A stretch of DNA of 64,000 bases from NCBI GenBank assembly GCA_003576685.1, contig QOZR01000004.1, forward strand, positions 186,001 to 250,000, written 5' to 3'. Origin of the DNA: Virgifigura deserti. GTDB taxonomy: Bacteria; Pseudomonadota; Alphaproteobacteria; Dongiales; Dongiaceae. The notes beneath the pieces were generated by a model. The model saw only the letters and a program-made list of their open reading frames with translations, was not told the DNA's origin and did not search any database. Of this stretch, positions 24,557 to 33,583 are shown one piece after another; the first letter of the stretch is position 1, and every line of letters starts with the position of its first letter. The position numbers and the translations under genes were made by a program.

Positions 24557-26533
24557 TCAAACGGAAGAGCCGGCCATTGCGTGGGCTTGGGCGACCCAGA
24601 CCGGGATCCTCTCCTCCCGCCCTCGGATCGGCTGGGCGGGCAGTTCGGTAAAGCCGGCGAGCAGGTCCTCGCGGCCGGCAGACCGGACGGCGGCGGCGGC
24701 GGCGGCCGAGAGGGCAATGGCCGCATCATGGTGGCGGGTCAGCGCCTCCAGCCGGCTCGCCACATTCACCGTGTCGCCGGCGGCGGTGAGCTGCCGCTGC
24801 GTATCGCCACCCAGGCGCGCAATGACGACCGGCCCGTAATGGACGCCGATGCCGATCCGCAGCGGCGCCCGCCCCGCCCTCGTCAGCTCCTCGGTCCATC
24901 GCCGCACCGTGCCGACGAGATGGCGCGCGCAAGCGAGTGCCGCGACCGCATCCTGGTCGCTTGGTGTGGGCACGCCGAAGATCACCATCGCCCCGTCGCC
25001 CATGAACTGCTCGACCACGCCGCCATGGGCGAGAACCGCGCGTTCGATTAGGCGGTGGAAATCGCGCAGGAAATGCACGGTCTCGGCGGGCGCCATCTGT
25101 TCGCTGCGGCCGGTGAAGCCGGCGATGTCGACGAACAGGATGGCGGCATGCTGCTCGCGCTGATCGAAGCTCAGCGTCTCGCTCTCGGCCAGCAGGTCGG
25201 CGATCATCGGCGAGTGGTAGCGTGAGAGATTGCGGCGCTGACGCTCGGCGTCGCGACGCAGGCGACGCTCCGCGACCGTGCGGCTGACCGCGACGAAGCC
25301 GCCGTTCAGAAGGATGACCGTGGTGGGAAAGGTCATGTCGAGCCACAGCTGGCTCTGCTGGAAAGCGAGCTGGGCGACCGACGCCCAACCGGCAAGCACC
25401 GCCAGCGTCGCTACCACGGCCAGGACCGGCGACGGCAGGTGCGCGCAAGCGAAAGCGGCCAAGCCGAGGAAGAGAATGGCGGCGAGATCCCAGCCCATGC
25501 TCGTCGCGGTGCGGGCAAGCGCCTGACCGTCGACGAGATTGCCGACGACCGTAGCGAGCGCCTCCACGCCGGGCAGCGTGCGGCTGAACGGAGTGACGAA
25601 ACTGTCGCCCGCGCCCAATGCCGTCGCACCGATCAGCACGGCGCGACCGGCAAGGCTCTCCGCCGGAACGCGGCCGTCCAGCAGATCGATCATGGCATAG
25701 GTTCGCACCGTTCCGGCCGCGCCATAGTAGTTGATCGCCAGCCGCAGAAGCGGATCGGCGGCGATCTCGCGCTGCCCGAGACGCAAGCCGCGACCCACCA
25801 TCAGAACCGTTTCGTCCCGGCCGAGGCCGAGGAACCGGCGCGCGATCTCCACCGAGAACGCGGGAACGTAGCGATCGGCGAAGGGAACCGCGAGAAACAG
25901 GTGGCGCAGCGCGCCGTCCTGATCCGCCAGAACATTGACATGCCCGAGGCCAGCGGCGTCGCGGAACGGCGCGATCGGAATCAGCGCCCCAGTGGCCTGC
26001 CGATCGGGCGCCAGCGCAATCCCGCCGTCACGGTGGACGACACGAAACGCCGCTTCGCGCACGGCGGACAAGACCTCCTCGTCCGCCGGTCCTGCGGGAC
26101 CAAAAGTAAAGGCCAGCCCGAGAACTGCCTGATCGGTGGCCTGCAAGGCTTCGCGAAGGTGGCGGTCGCCGGGTGCCAGGGCAATGCCATCGGACGCCTG
26201 CTCGCGGTCCAGCAGCAGAAGGTCCAGCCCGATCACCGCGGCGCCGGCGGCATCGAGCGTTGCGACCGCCTCGGCAAGGGCGCCCCGCGGCAGCGGCCAG
26301 CGCTGCAGCCCGTCGACCGTCCGGTCGTCGATAGCGATGACCACGATTTCGGGCGGTGGCGTCAGCGGCCCGCGTAGTTGAAACCGCCAGTTCACGGTCT
26401 GGCCCTCGATCGCCTCGACGAGCGGCGCGTCCCAGAACGCGGCATAGGCAGCCGCGGTCCCGAGGGTTATCACCGCAGCCACCGCCGCGCGCCACCGTGG
26501 AAACCTCGCCCGGCTAGCCTGGCGGGTCATCAC
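24557..26533 (-). CDS. CHASE2-domain adenylate/guanylate cyclase
   Basis: A 658-residue class III cyclase. One N-terminal membrane segment is followed by an extracytoplasmic CHASE2 sensor (about residues 40-340, with 'IAIDDRTVDGLQRWPLPR'), then three membrane helices and a cytoplasmic catalytic domain. Catalytic metal-binding aspartates appear in 'ILFVDIAGFTGRS' and 'QFMGDGAMVIFG', with later 'IGIGVHYGPVV' and 'GDTVNVASRLE'. It should make cAMP (or cGMP) in response to a periplasmic signal. It lies six bases downstream of a FecR-domain gene, a recurrent pairing in proteobacteria, so the two probably work together. A Crp-type regulator lies 2.4 kb away. Confidence 0.9.
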   Translation of the reverse strand: MMTRQASRARFPRWRAAVAAVITLGTAAAYAAFWDAPLVEAIEGQTVNWRFQLRGPLTPPPEIVVIAIDDRTVDGLQRWPLPRGALAEAVATLDAAGAAVIGLDLLLLDREQASDGIALAPGDRHLREALQATDQAVLGLAFTFGPAGPADEEVLSAVREAAFRVVHRDGGIALAPDRQATGALIPIAPFRDAAGLGHVNVLADQDGALRHLFLAVPFADRYVPAFSVEIARRFLGLGRDETVLMVGRGLRLGQREIAADPLLRLAINYYGAAGTVRTYAMIDLLDGRVPAESLAGRAVLIGATALGAGDSFVTPFSRTLPGVEALATVVGNLVDGQALARTATSMGWDLAAILFLGLAAFACAHLPSPVLAVVATLAVLAGWASVAQLAFQQSQLWLDMTFPTTVILLNGGFVAVSRTVAERRLRRDAERQRRNLSRYHSPMIADLLAESETLSFDQREQHAAILFVDIAGFTGRSEQMAPAETVHFLRDFHRLIERAVLAHGGVVEQFMGDGAMVIFGVPTPSDQDAVAALACARHLVGTVRRWTEELTRAGRAPLRIGIGVHYGPVVIARLGGDTQRQLTAAGDTVNVASRLEALTRHHDAAIALSAAAAAAVRSAGREDLLAGFTELPAQPIRGREERIPVWVAQAHAMAGSSV

Positions 26534-26539
26534 GTCCTG

Positions 26540-27202
26540 CTATGGCAGGCTTGTGCGGGAGAGGGCGGAATCGACGCGCGGCTGTCCCCATCGCTTAGGT
26601 TCCGTCGGCGCCGCACCGCGCGGCACGTCGGTCCCGAAGCCGGGTTGGAGCAGAACCTGTCCCGCGACGGCGCGGCTTCGGACGGCCACCGTACCGTCGA
26701 TCACGAAGACGGCGGTGTTATCGGCGGCCGTCTCGGTTATCCATTCGGTCGAGCGGACGGCGGCGATCGCCGTCGGCGTCTTCACCTCGAAACGCTCCCG
26801 GCGGCTTTCCGGCGAGAGCGCGAGCCGCAAGATTCCCTCCAGGAGATCGAGCACGACGTTTCCACCGGTCTGCTCGGCCAGGGCGGCAAAGGTCGACAGC
26901 GACAGGTTGCTGCTTTCGCCGATCACGAGAGTCGAACCGTCGAGGCAGGCGATCCCAAGACGGGCGTTCCTGCCCGTCACCACCTGATCGTCGTCGTGCA
27001 GCGGCGTTCCCGGCGCCAGCGGCAGGCTCGCTCCATCGCGCAGCAGAATCGCCGAGCCGACGAGATGCGTCACTTGGCAAGCCGCCGCTTGCTGGGCCGC
27101 CGCCGGGTGCCCGCTTTCCGTCGCGCAGAGGAGAAGCAAGGCCAAGGCGCCCGACCCCACACCCGGCGGTCTTCTTGTGAAGAAACAGCGCATCTTCGAC
27201 AA
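26540..27202 (-). CDS. Secreted FecR-domain protein paired with the cyclase
   Basis: A 220-residue protein with a signal peptide (to about residue 36) and a FecR domain at residues 45-185. Typical pieces are 'HLVGSAILLRDGASLPL', 'DQVVTGRNARLGI' and 'VKTPTAIAAVRST'. Unlike FecR anti-sigma proteins it has no N-terminal cytoplasmic domain, so it is a periplasmic sensor-like module. It is the upstream gene of an operon with the CHASE2 cyclase. Modulation of the CHASE2 sensor is a reasonable inference. Confidence 0.85.
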   Translation of the reverse strand: MSKMRCFFTRRPPGVGSGALALLLLCATESGHPAAAQQAAACQVTHLVGSAILLRDGASLPLAPGTPLHDDDQVVTGRNARLGIACLDGSTLVIGESSNLSLSTFAALAEQTGGNVVLDLLEGILRLALSPESRRERFEVKTPTAIAAVRSTEWITETAADNTAVFVIDGTVAVRSRAVAGQVLLQPGFGTDVPRGAAPTEPKRWGQPRVDSALSRTSLP

Positions 27203-27205
27203 TCT

Positions 27206-27745
27206 CTATACGGTATTGGCGCAATCTAAAGACCGATCCGGCTCGCCACAACCCCGGACTAGGCGCTTCCACATCTTGCGACAGCCTATCCATACCCCTT
27301 TTTCGACCTCGATACTTACCGTTTTCGCCGCCTCATAGCCGAGCTTCTCGTAGAATCCGATGGAGGTCAGGGCGGCCGACACGAGGATGTCGGAGAATCC
27401 GGCGGTCACGGCGGCGTCCTCGGCGCTGTGGACCAGGCGGCGGCCCAGACCGCACGCGCCATGGTCCGGATGGACGAAGACGGCGCGAATCATCGCCGCG
27501 TCAGGCAATCCCGTGCAGGGCGACCAGCCGGCGCCGGCGACCGGACGCCCGTCCGACTCGGCAACGAAATAGCGCCCTCCGGCGAGGATCTCGTCGAACC
27601 CGACTGCCGGCGTCCGCCACCACGCCTCCTTCGTCGGTTGGGCATAGATATCGTCGGGGATTCTTGAAATCGCCGCGCGCTGGAACGACAGGATGGCCGC
27701 GCCGTCGCGCGGCGCCGCGGGGCGGATGAGACAAGGCTGAGTCAT
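27206..27745 (-). CDS. GNAT-family N-acetyltransferase
   Basis: A 179-residue protein from the ATG at 27745, which has a GGAG site. The acetyl-CoA loop is visible in 'VHPDHGACGLGRRLVHSAE' (the R/Q-x-x-G-x-G/A pattern), and the C-terminal strand in 'ALTSIGFYEKLGYEA'. The substrate is unknown. It lies three bases upstream of the FecR gene's start on the same strand but converts no obvious operon partner. An upstream in-frame start is possible but unlikely. Confidence 0.82.
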   Translation of the reverse strand: MTQPCLIRPAAPRDGAAILSFQRAAISRIPDDIYAQPTKEAWWRTPAVGFDEILAGGRYFVAESDGRPVAGAGWSPCTGLPDAAMIRAVFVHPDHGACGLGRRLVHSAEDAAVTAGFSDILVSAALTSIGFYEKLGYEAAKTVSIEVEKGVWIGCRKMWKRLVRGCGEPDRSLDCANTV

Positions 27746-27836
27746 GGAGATCTCCGTTTCGATACGAAGAGCCCTCCTTCCGTCGCCATCGGCGGACCGA
27801 TGGCGACGGAAGCGCGGGCGGATGCGAGAATTCGGA

Positions 27837-28895
27837 TCAGGGGCGTGCCTCGAGCACCAGATTGAACGGTGTCTCGGTCGCACGGCGGCAGCGGGTGAAT
27901 CCGGCTTCCTCTATGATCTCGCGAAGTCGCGCCTCGCCGGCCTGGGCGCCGAGGCCGAGGCCGACCTCCTGGGACAAAGAGTTCGGCGTGCAGACCGCGG
28001 TGGAGGCGGCGTAGAACATCCGCCCGACCACATTCAGATTGTCCTCGACGGCATCGCCGGCGAACGGCTCGACCATCATCACCGCGCCATCCGCGGCCAG
28101 CGCCTGGCGCGCATGCTTCGCGGCGCCCAGCGGATCGCCTAGATCATGGAAGCAGTCCATGAAGCAGACAAGGTCGTAGCCAGTGCCGGAAAAGTCCTTC
28201 GCGCTCGCCACTTCGAACCGGATGCGGTCCGCGACGCCGGCCTCCTCGGCGCGCTGCCGGGCGGTTTCGATCGACTCCCCATGATAGTCCGAGGCCACGA
28301 AGGTCGTGTTCGGATAGGCCTGGGCCATGACGATGGTCGAGGCGCCGTGCCCACAACCGACATCGGCGACCTTGCCGCCGACCTTGAGCTTCGCCTCGAT
28401 GCCATCCAGGGCGGGAATCCAGGAATCGACCAGGTTGGCGCGATAGCCGGGTCGGAAGAAGGCCTCGGTGCCGCAGAACAGCCGGTGGTGATGCTCGTGC
28501 CAGCCGATCCCCTTGCCGGTCCGCAGCGCGTCGGCGACCTTGTCCTCGTCGAGCCAGAGGCTGGACACCGTGTCGAAGCCCGGCGCCATGAAGACGGGGC
28601 TGCCGGCGTTCGCCAGGACCATCGCATGCTCCTCGGGGAGCCGATAGGTCCGGGCCTTCGGGTCATACTCGACATAGCCCCCGGCCGCCTGGTTGTTCAG
28701 CCATTCCAGCACATATCGCTCATGCGTGTTCGTCTTGCGGGCCAGCTCCGCCGGCGTCATCGGCCCGGCGCCGGCCATCGCCCTGTAGAGACCGAGCTTG
28801 TGCCCCAGGTTCGCCATCACACCGGACATACCGGCCGACATGTCGGCGACGACCTGTCCCATAAAGGCCTCGATCTTTGCAGCATCAACAGGCAT
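27837..28895 (-). CDS. SAM-dependent methyltransferase with N-terminal winged helix (Rv2258c-like)
   Basis: A 352-residue protein. Residues about 20-90 form the winged-helix dimerisation domain ('GPMTPAELARKTNTHERYV'). The Rossmann methyltransferase domain follows with motif I 'VADVGCGHGAST' and later 'FMDCFHDLGDP'. These domains match the Rv2258c group of class I methyltransferases, whose substrates are mostly unknown. It is divergent from the Crp-type regulator with 71 bases between starts, so regulation by that protein is likely. Confidence 0.85.
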   Translation of the reverse strand: MPVDAAKIEAFMGQVVADMSAGMSGVMANLGHKLGLYRAMAGAGPMTPAELARKTNTHERYVLEWLNNQAAGGYVEYDPKARTYRLPEEHAMVLANAGSPVFMAPGFDTVSSLWLDEDKVADALRTGKGIGWHEHHHRLFCGTEAFFRPGYRANLVDSWIPALDGIEAKLKVGGKVADVGCGHGASTIVMAQAYPNTTFVASDYHGESIETARQRAEEAGVADRIRFEVASAKDFSGTGYDLVCFMDCFHDLGDPLGAAKHARQALAADGAVMMVEPFAGDAVEDNLNVVGRMFYAASTAVCTPNSLSQEVGLGLGAQAGEARLREIIEEAGFTRCRRATETPFNLVLEARP

Positions 28896-28966
28896 CTTGT
28901 TCGTCCTTCCGTTTCCGTATCTCGTTTCCGTGGCCGCCGATCTAGCCGCCGCCGCAAAGGCACGCT

Positions 28967-29746
28967 ATGAATGAGATCACAAGGGGGCGTCGGAAGACGA
29001 TGTTGGAGGGAGCGATGCAGCGGACTGCTGGATCGGGCATCACTATTGGCGGCGCGGACAAGGAGCGGCTGATCCGGAGCAGCTTTCTGTTCCATGACGC
29101 CGATCCGGATTTGCTGCAGCGGCTCGTCCGCCTCAGCCGCGTCCAGCAGATCGGCAAGGGTGCCCTGCTGTTTCAGCAAGGCGACGAGGGCAACGCCCTG
29201 TTCGGCGTGATCACGGGCCTGATCCGGATCTGGGTCGCCGGCCGAGGCGGCAAGGAACTCACCCTCGGCCTGATGGAGCCGGGCGACGTGTTCGGCGAGA
29301 TCGCGCTACTCGACGGCCTGCCTCGAACCGCGACGGCCGAGGCCGCGGAGAACAGCGCGCTTCTGGTGGTCGATCGCGCGCTGTTCCTCGAACTCCTCGA
29401 TCAGGAAGGCCGGTTCGCCCGGCATATCATCGAGCTGCTCTGCGAGCGGCTGCGGCTGAACACCGACCGCCTGAGCGAGAACGCCTTCCTCAATCTGCGC
29501 GCGCGCCTGGCCAAGCGGCTGCAGGCCCTGGCGATCGCGCATGGCCGGCACGGCGCCGACGGGCTGCGCATAGACCACAAATTCACCCAGACCGAGCTCG
29601 CCCAGATGATCGGCGTGACGCGGGAGGCGATCAACAAGCAGCTCAGGGCCTGGTGCGAGGAAGGCGTCCTGCGGTTCGACCGTGGCATCATCACCGTGGT
29701 CGACCAGGCCCGGCTCTCCGCCCCGAACGAACTCGACCCGGACTGA
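28967..29746 (+). CDS. Crp/Fnr-family transcriptional regulator
   Basis: A 259-residue protein (an ATG at 29000 would give 248). The cyclic-nucleotide-binding fold is seen in 'LFQQGDEGNALFGVITG', 'GDVFGEIALLDGLPRTA' and the Arg-Thr pair of the phosphate cassette. A Crp-type winged helix follows ('TQTELAQMIGVTREAINKQL'). It lacks the cysteine cluster of Fnr, so it is not an oxygen-sensing iron-sulfur protein. The 'GEIALL...RTA' cassette is consistent with cAMP binding. The nearby CHASE2 cyclase could supply the ligand, but this is inference. Confidence 0.9.
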   Translation: MNEITRGRRKTMLEGAMQRTAGSGITIGGADKERLIRSSFLFHDADPDLLQRLVRLSRVQQIGKGALLFQQGDEGNALFGVITGLIRIWVAGRGGKELTLGLMEPGDVFGEIALLDGLPRTATAEAAENSALLVVDRALFLELLDQEGRFARHIIELLCERLRLNTDRLSENAFLNLRARLAKRLQALAIAHGRHGADGLRIDHKFTQTELAQMIGVTREAINKQLRAWCEEGVLRFDRGIITVVDQARLSAPNELDPD

Positions 29747-29755
29747 CGGCGAACT

Positions 29756-30802
29756 CTATCCCAGGGCCGGCATGCTCGGTCCGCTGCCGGCCCCTGTCTC
29801 GTCGATCGCCTCGGCGATCCGGCGCATATCCGCATCGGTGAGTTCCAGCGTGGCCGCATCGAGCCAGCCATCGACCTGCGCCGGATTGCGGGCGCCGACG
29901 ATGGCACCCGTCACGGCGGGCCAGGCGAGCGTCCAGGCCACGGCGACAGCCGCCACGCTGGTGCCATGGCGGGCCGCGACCGGCTCCAGCGCTTCCGCGA
30001 GCTTCAGGTTGCGGATGAGCTTGTCGCCCGCATATTCGGCACTGCGCGAGCGCCAGTCATCCTCGGGGAGCGTCTTAGCGCGCTCCAGGCTGAAGCGGCC
30101 GGTGAGCAGGCCGGACTGCATGGGGCTGTAGACGATGACGCCGGTCTCGTGGGCCTGGCACCAGGGCAGCTCGGCCGCCGCCACCTCGCGGCGGATCGCC
30201 GAGAACGGCGGCTGCAGCGTATCGACGTGACCGAGGCGCTCGGCGGCCTCGAGTTCCGCGGCATCATGGTTCGACAGCCCCACGGCGCGGACCTTGCCTT
30301 CCGTGCTCAGGTCCAGGAGCGTCTGCCAGTAGTCCTCCAGCGGCGTGCCGTCGCCGGCCGGCCAGTGCATCTGGTAGAGATCGATGCGCTCGACCCCGAG
30401 ACGGCGCAGCGACTCCTCCACTTCGCGGCGGATGCTGGCCGAGGCGCCGACCCGGCGGGGAGCGGCCTTGCGGTCGGCTTCATCCCAGACAAGGCCGCAT
30501 TTGGTGAACACATAAGGACGCCGATCAGCCGGAATCGCCTCGAGGGCTTGCCGCACGATCTCCTCGGAATGGCCGAGCCCGTAAATCGCCGCCGTGTCGA
30601 TCCAGTTGATGCCCCGATCGACGGCATGCCGGATGGCGGCGACGGATTCGGAATCGTCCTGCGCGCCCCAGCCCACCGCCCAGTCCGGGCCGCCAATCGC
30701 CCAGGCGCCGAATCCGACGCGGGTAATGGACATATCGGTGCGGCCGAGACGGCGGGTCGGAAGCTCGGCGATCTTGGATTGGGATTGGGTGCGTGTAGCC
30801 AT
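29756..30802 (-). CDS. Aldo/keto reductase
   Basis: A 348-residue protein beginning at the ATG at 30802, behind an AAGGAG site. The AKR catalytic tetrad can be read: Asp and Tyr in 'WIDTAAIYGLGHSEE', Lys in 'VFTKCGL' and His in 'YQMHWPAGD'. The NADPH-binding C-terminus contains 'VAWTLAWPAVTGAIVGARNPAQV'. It should reduce carbonyls or oxidise alcohols using NADP(H). Substrate unknown. It is transcribed toward the crp-like gene. Confidence 0.9.
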   Translation of the reverse strand: MATRTQSQSKIAELPTRRLGRTDMSITRVGFGAWAIGGPDWAVGWGAQDDSESVAAIRHAVDRGINWIDTAAIYGLGHSEEIVRQALEAIPADRRPYVFTKCGLVWDEADRKAAPRRVGASASIRREVEESLRRLGVERIDLYQMHWPAGDGTPLEDYWQTLLDLSTEGKVRAVGLSNHDAAELEAAERLGHVDTLQPPFSAIRREVAAAELPWCQAHETGVIVYSPMQSGLLTGRFSLERAKTLPEDDWRSRSAEYAGDKLIRNLKLAEALEPVAARHGTSVAAVAVAWTLAWPAVTGAIVGARNPAQVDGWLDAATLELTDADMRRIAEAIDETGAGSGPSMPALG

Positions 30803-31085
30803 GTGACGTCTCCTTCTGCTGCGTTGCCAAAATGGGAGACGGAAACCGATCTTTCCAATGGAATGTCGCGAGGAAAGAACCGGAGACCTGCTGGGAGCTC
30901 GTCTGAAACAATTCCGTGTCCTGGCTGTTAACCCGGCATGGACAGCGCTCGCTGCTTGCTTCGACGAGAAGAAGAGCTCCAACGTCGATCTCTGCCGCAA
31001 GCGGGCCGCGCGCTTATGCCTGAAGCTCTCTGGCGATCCCTTTGTCGGGCCTGTGCATGAGGGCGAACCATCAAGGAGGCATTTC

Positions 31086-32345
31086 ATGGCAACGGTCAAA
31101 CGGTCCGCACTGACTTCTCTGCTTCTCGCCGGCGTCGCCGTCATCGCCCTCGCCCCAGACGGTGCAAGCGCGCAGCAGTGGTCGGGTCAGGATCAGCAGT
31201 ATCGCCAGGATGGCGGGTTCCAGCAGTTTGGGCAGGGCTATCCGTACCAGCAGCAATACGGCCAGTATGGGCAGGGCGATCCGCAGCAGTTCGGCCAGCA
31301 GAACCAGCCGTCCGGCATGAACTCGTATGAACAACCGACGGCATCGGCATTCGGCGAGGCCGATCGCGGCCGGCAGTACGGCTCGGACGCGGAGATCCGC
31401 ATGATTCAGGAGGCCGACCGCAACCGCGACGGCGCGGTCGACACGCGGGAGTACATCCAATACAGGTGGGACGTGCTGCGACAGGCGAACCGCGGCGATT
31501 ACGCATCCTATTACGACGATGCGTTCCATGCCTATCCCCGCTTCCAGGGCAGCCTGCGGGACGACCAATTCTCGATGGCGCTGCAGGAGGGTCAGGCCGG
31601 ACGGCCGCCGAGCTACGACCCGAGCGCCGGCGGCGGCTATGGCCAGGATCAGGGGCGGATGGAGCCGTTCGCTCATCGAGACCTGAACAACGATGGCGAG
31701 GTCGACGCGGAGGACTACCTTCGCTGGCACCGGCAGGCGATGCGGCAGGGCTACCGCGAATACCGGCAGGATCTCCGTGCCCAGCCCAAGATGGGCCTCC
31801 CCTACGCGATGTACGGAGACGATCAGGGCAACCGGTCCCCCATCCCGCAGGACATGACCGCCGAAGCCCGCCAGAGAGCCTATCTCTGGAGCGGCGAGGA
31901 CCGGATGCAGGGCCAATATAGCAACAGGCCCGGCTATGGGCAGAGCTACGGCCAGGGGAACTACGGCCAGGGGAACTACGGCCAGGGTGAATTCGACCGC
32001 TTCGGACGGGACTATCCGCAGGGCGGTCCGCCGCCCTACCCGCAATTCGGCCAAGCCGAGGGTCCGGGGCAGTATGGCTCAAGCAATTACGGTCAACCGC
32101 AATATGGCGCGAATGGCCGGAGCGCCTCGCAGTTCGGCCAAGATAACCAAGGCTTTGGCAACCCCATGGATCGGTTGAGCGAGCGTGAGCTCCGTCAAAG
32201 TCTCCGCGCCCAAGGCTATTCCGAGATCAGCGACGTAACGGACAAGGGGTACACCTATGCCGTCGAGGCGAACCGCGACGGCCAGAACCTGTCCCTGGAA
32301 GTCGATGCCCGAACGGGATATGTGCTGAACGCCTGGCGCGGGTGA
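31086..32345 (+). CDS. Secreted Q/G/Y-rich EF-hand protein with PepSY-like C-terminus
   Basis: A 419-residue protein from the ATG at 31086 behind AAGGAGG. The signal peptide ends at 'GASA'. Residues 30-80 and 270-345 are low-complexity Gln/Gly/Tyr repeats of the 'QYGQG' type. Between them lie two EF-hand loops, 'DRNRDGAVDTRE' and 'DLNNDGEVDAED', each with the usual calcium ligands. The last 55 residues ('LRAQGYSEISDV' to 'DARTGYVLNAW') form a PepSY-like module similar to those in the 23136 gene. A calcium-binding, surface or matrix protein is likely. Aggregating behaviour of the repeats is conjecture. Confidence 0.75.
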   Translation: MATVKRSALTSLLLAGVAVIALAPDGASAQQWSGQDQQYRQDGGFQQFGQGYPYQQQYGQYGQGDPQQFGQQNQPSGMNSYEQPTASAFGEADRGRQYGSDAEIRMIQEADRNRDGAVDTREYIQYRWDVLRQANRGDYASYYDDAFHAYPRFQGSLRDDQFSMALQEGQAGRPPSYDPSAGGGYGQDQGRMEPFAHRDLNNDGEVDAEDYLRWHRQAMRQGYREYRQDLRAQPKMGLPYAMYGDDQGNRSPIPQDMTAEARQRAYLWSGEDRMQGQYSNRPGYGQSYGQGNYGQGNYGQGEFDRFGRDYPQGGPPPYPQFGQAEGPGQYGSSNYGQPQYGANGRSASQFGQDNQGFGNPMDRLSERELRQSLRAQGYSEISDVTDKGYTYAVEANRDGQNLSLEVDARTGYVLNAWRG

Positions 32346-32721
32346 ACTTGCGCAAGGGGGAGGCTAGCGAGTCGCCTTCCTCTTTCCAACCGACCAAGCC
32401 CAGGCCGCCGTTCGTTCGATTCATAACGATCGGCTTTGCCTGTCCGTTCGCCTGATTACCAGTCGAGAATCGATCCGCCTCGCCGGTTACATGGGTCGCG
32501 CGGCAACATCGCGGTACGCAAGGCCGGGCGATCCCAACTTTATTCGCGCGGGCGAATATGGCCATCCGCGGGCGAGCGCGGCGCCCGTTTCCAGCGCTCC
32601 ACAGCCCACGCCCGTAGTCTGAGCGCCATAAAATATATTTTTGGAAATCCCCCGTTGAATTAACTATAACGCCTCAATAACAAGTAAGCCTTCTACATGA
32701 ATTCTGAGTATTGGAGTAATT
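32346..32721. other. Gene-free stretch before the outer-membrane protein gene
   Basis: I see no gene in these 376 bases. The last 100 bases are AT-rich and probably hold the promoter of the following gene. No clear -35/-10 pair with good spacing was found. Confidence 0.55.
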
Positions 32722-33354
32722 ATGAAGGCGAAGTTTTGGTGGGTGGCTGCGGCGCTTGCTGTTGGCTTTGGGGCAACTTCAACACTGGCGGCAGAGCAAG
32801 GCCTATACCTCGCGGGCAACCTGGGCTTGTTCCAGCACATGGACAAGGAAACGTCCATTTACGATCCTTGGTATGACGAAATCTATGACATCGACCTGTC
32901 GTTCAAGCCGGGCCTGTTCCTGTCCGGCGCGGTCGGCGTTGACTTCGGCAACGGCGCACGCGGCGAACTCGAAATCGGAGGCGCATCGGCGAACGCCGAC
33001 GAAGTGACGGCCAGCGACCAATACGGTAACTCGGCTTCGGTTGACGCGAGCGATGTGGAAATCTCGGCAACCATCATCACGCTCGGTGGCTACTATGACT
33101 TCACGACGGCCGGCAAGGTTGCGCCCTATGTCGGCGGCGGGCTTGGCTTCGCAATGTGGGAAGCTGACGACGGCTATGAAACCGTCGAGGAAACGGACCT
33201 TGCCGGCTTCGGTGAAGTTGGTCTTGGCATTGCCTTGAATGAGACGGTGACGTTCGCGCCGTCCTATCGCCTGTTGTGGATCAACAACGGCAGCAGCTAC
33301 GTCAACGACAGCACGGCTCACGTCTTCAAAATCGGAGCCCGCTTCGCCCTCTGA
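32722..33354 (+). CDS. Outer-membrane beta-barrel protein
   Basis: A 210-residue protein with a signal peptide ending at 'TLAA', followed by alternating strands characteristic of small eight-stranded barrels. Visible pieces are 'GLYLAGNLGLF', 'ITLGGYYDF', 'PYVGGGLGF' and the final 'HVFKIGARFAL'. The very acidic loops resemble OmpA-like or Opa-like porins of the OMP_b-brl group. It is monocistronic, with an intrinsic terminator 23 bases downstream. Its codon use is less GC-biased than that of its neighbours, which may mean either high expression or recent acquisition. Confidence 0.85.
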   Translation: MKAKFWWVAAALAVGFGATSTLAAEQGLYLAGNLGLFQHMDKETSIYDPWYDEIYDIDLSFKPGLFLSGAVGVDFGNGARGELEIGGASANADEVTASDQYGNSASVDASDVEISATIITLGGYYDFTTAGKVAPYVGGGLGFAMWEADDGYETVEETDLAGFGEVGLGIALNETVTFAPSYRLLWINNGSSYVNDSTAHVFKIGARFAL

Positions 33355-33376
33355 CACGCGAAGCCCCCACGACACG

Positions 33377-33403
33377 GGCGGGGAGCGATCCCCGCCTTTT
33401 TTT
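33377..33403 (+). terminator. Intrinsic terminator of the outer-membrane protein gene
   Basis: Eight-base GC arms GGCGGGGA and TCCCCGCC surround a four-base loop and are followed directly by seven T residues. This is the clearest Rho-independent terminator in the window. Confidence 0.93.
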
Positions 33404-33583
33404 GCGCCTGTTTAAGCAACGCGTCTTCTGGATCGTCGGTGCAGGACTGGTTTCATACTTCACCTTCCTGCACGCGGAACAACGCAGCTTTGGAGGGGGC
33501 GACTTTGACGATTTCATCAAAAGAGCGCTCCGGTCCCCGGACACGGATGCGGCCCAGCCCTGCGGCGACAAGCGCGGCATCTA

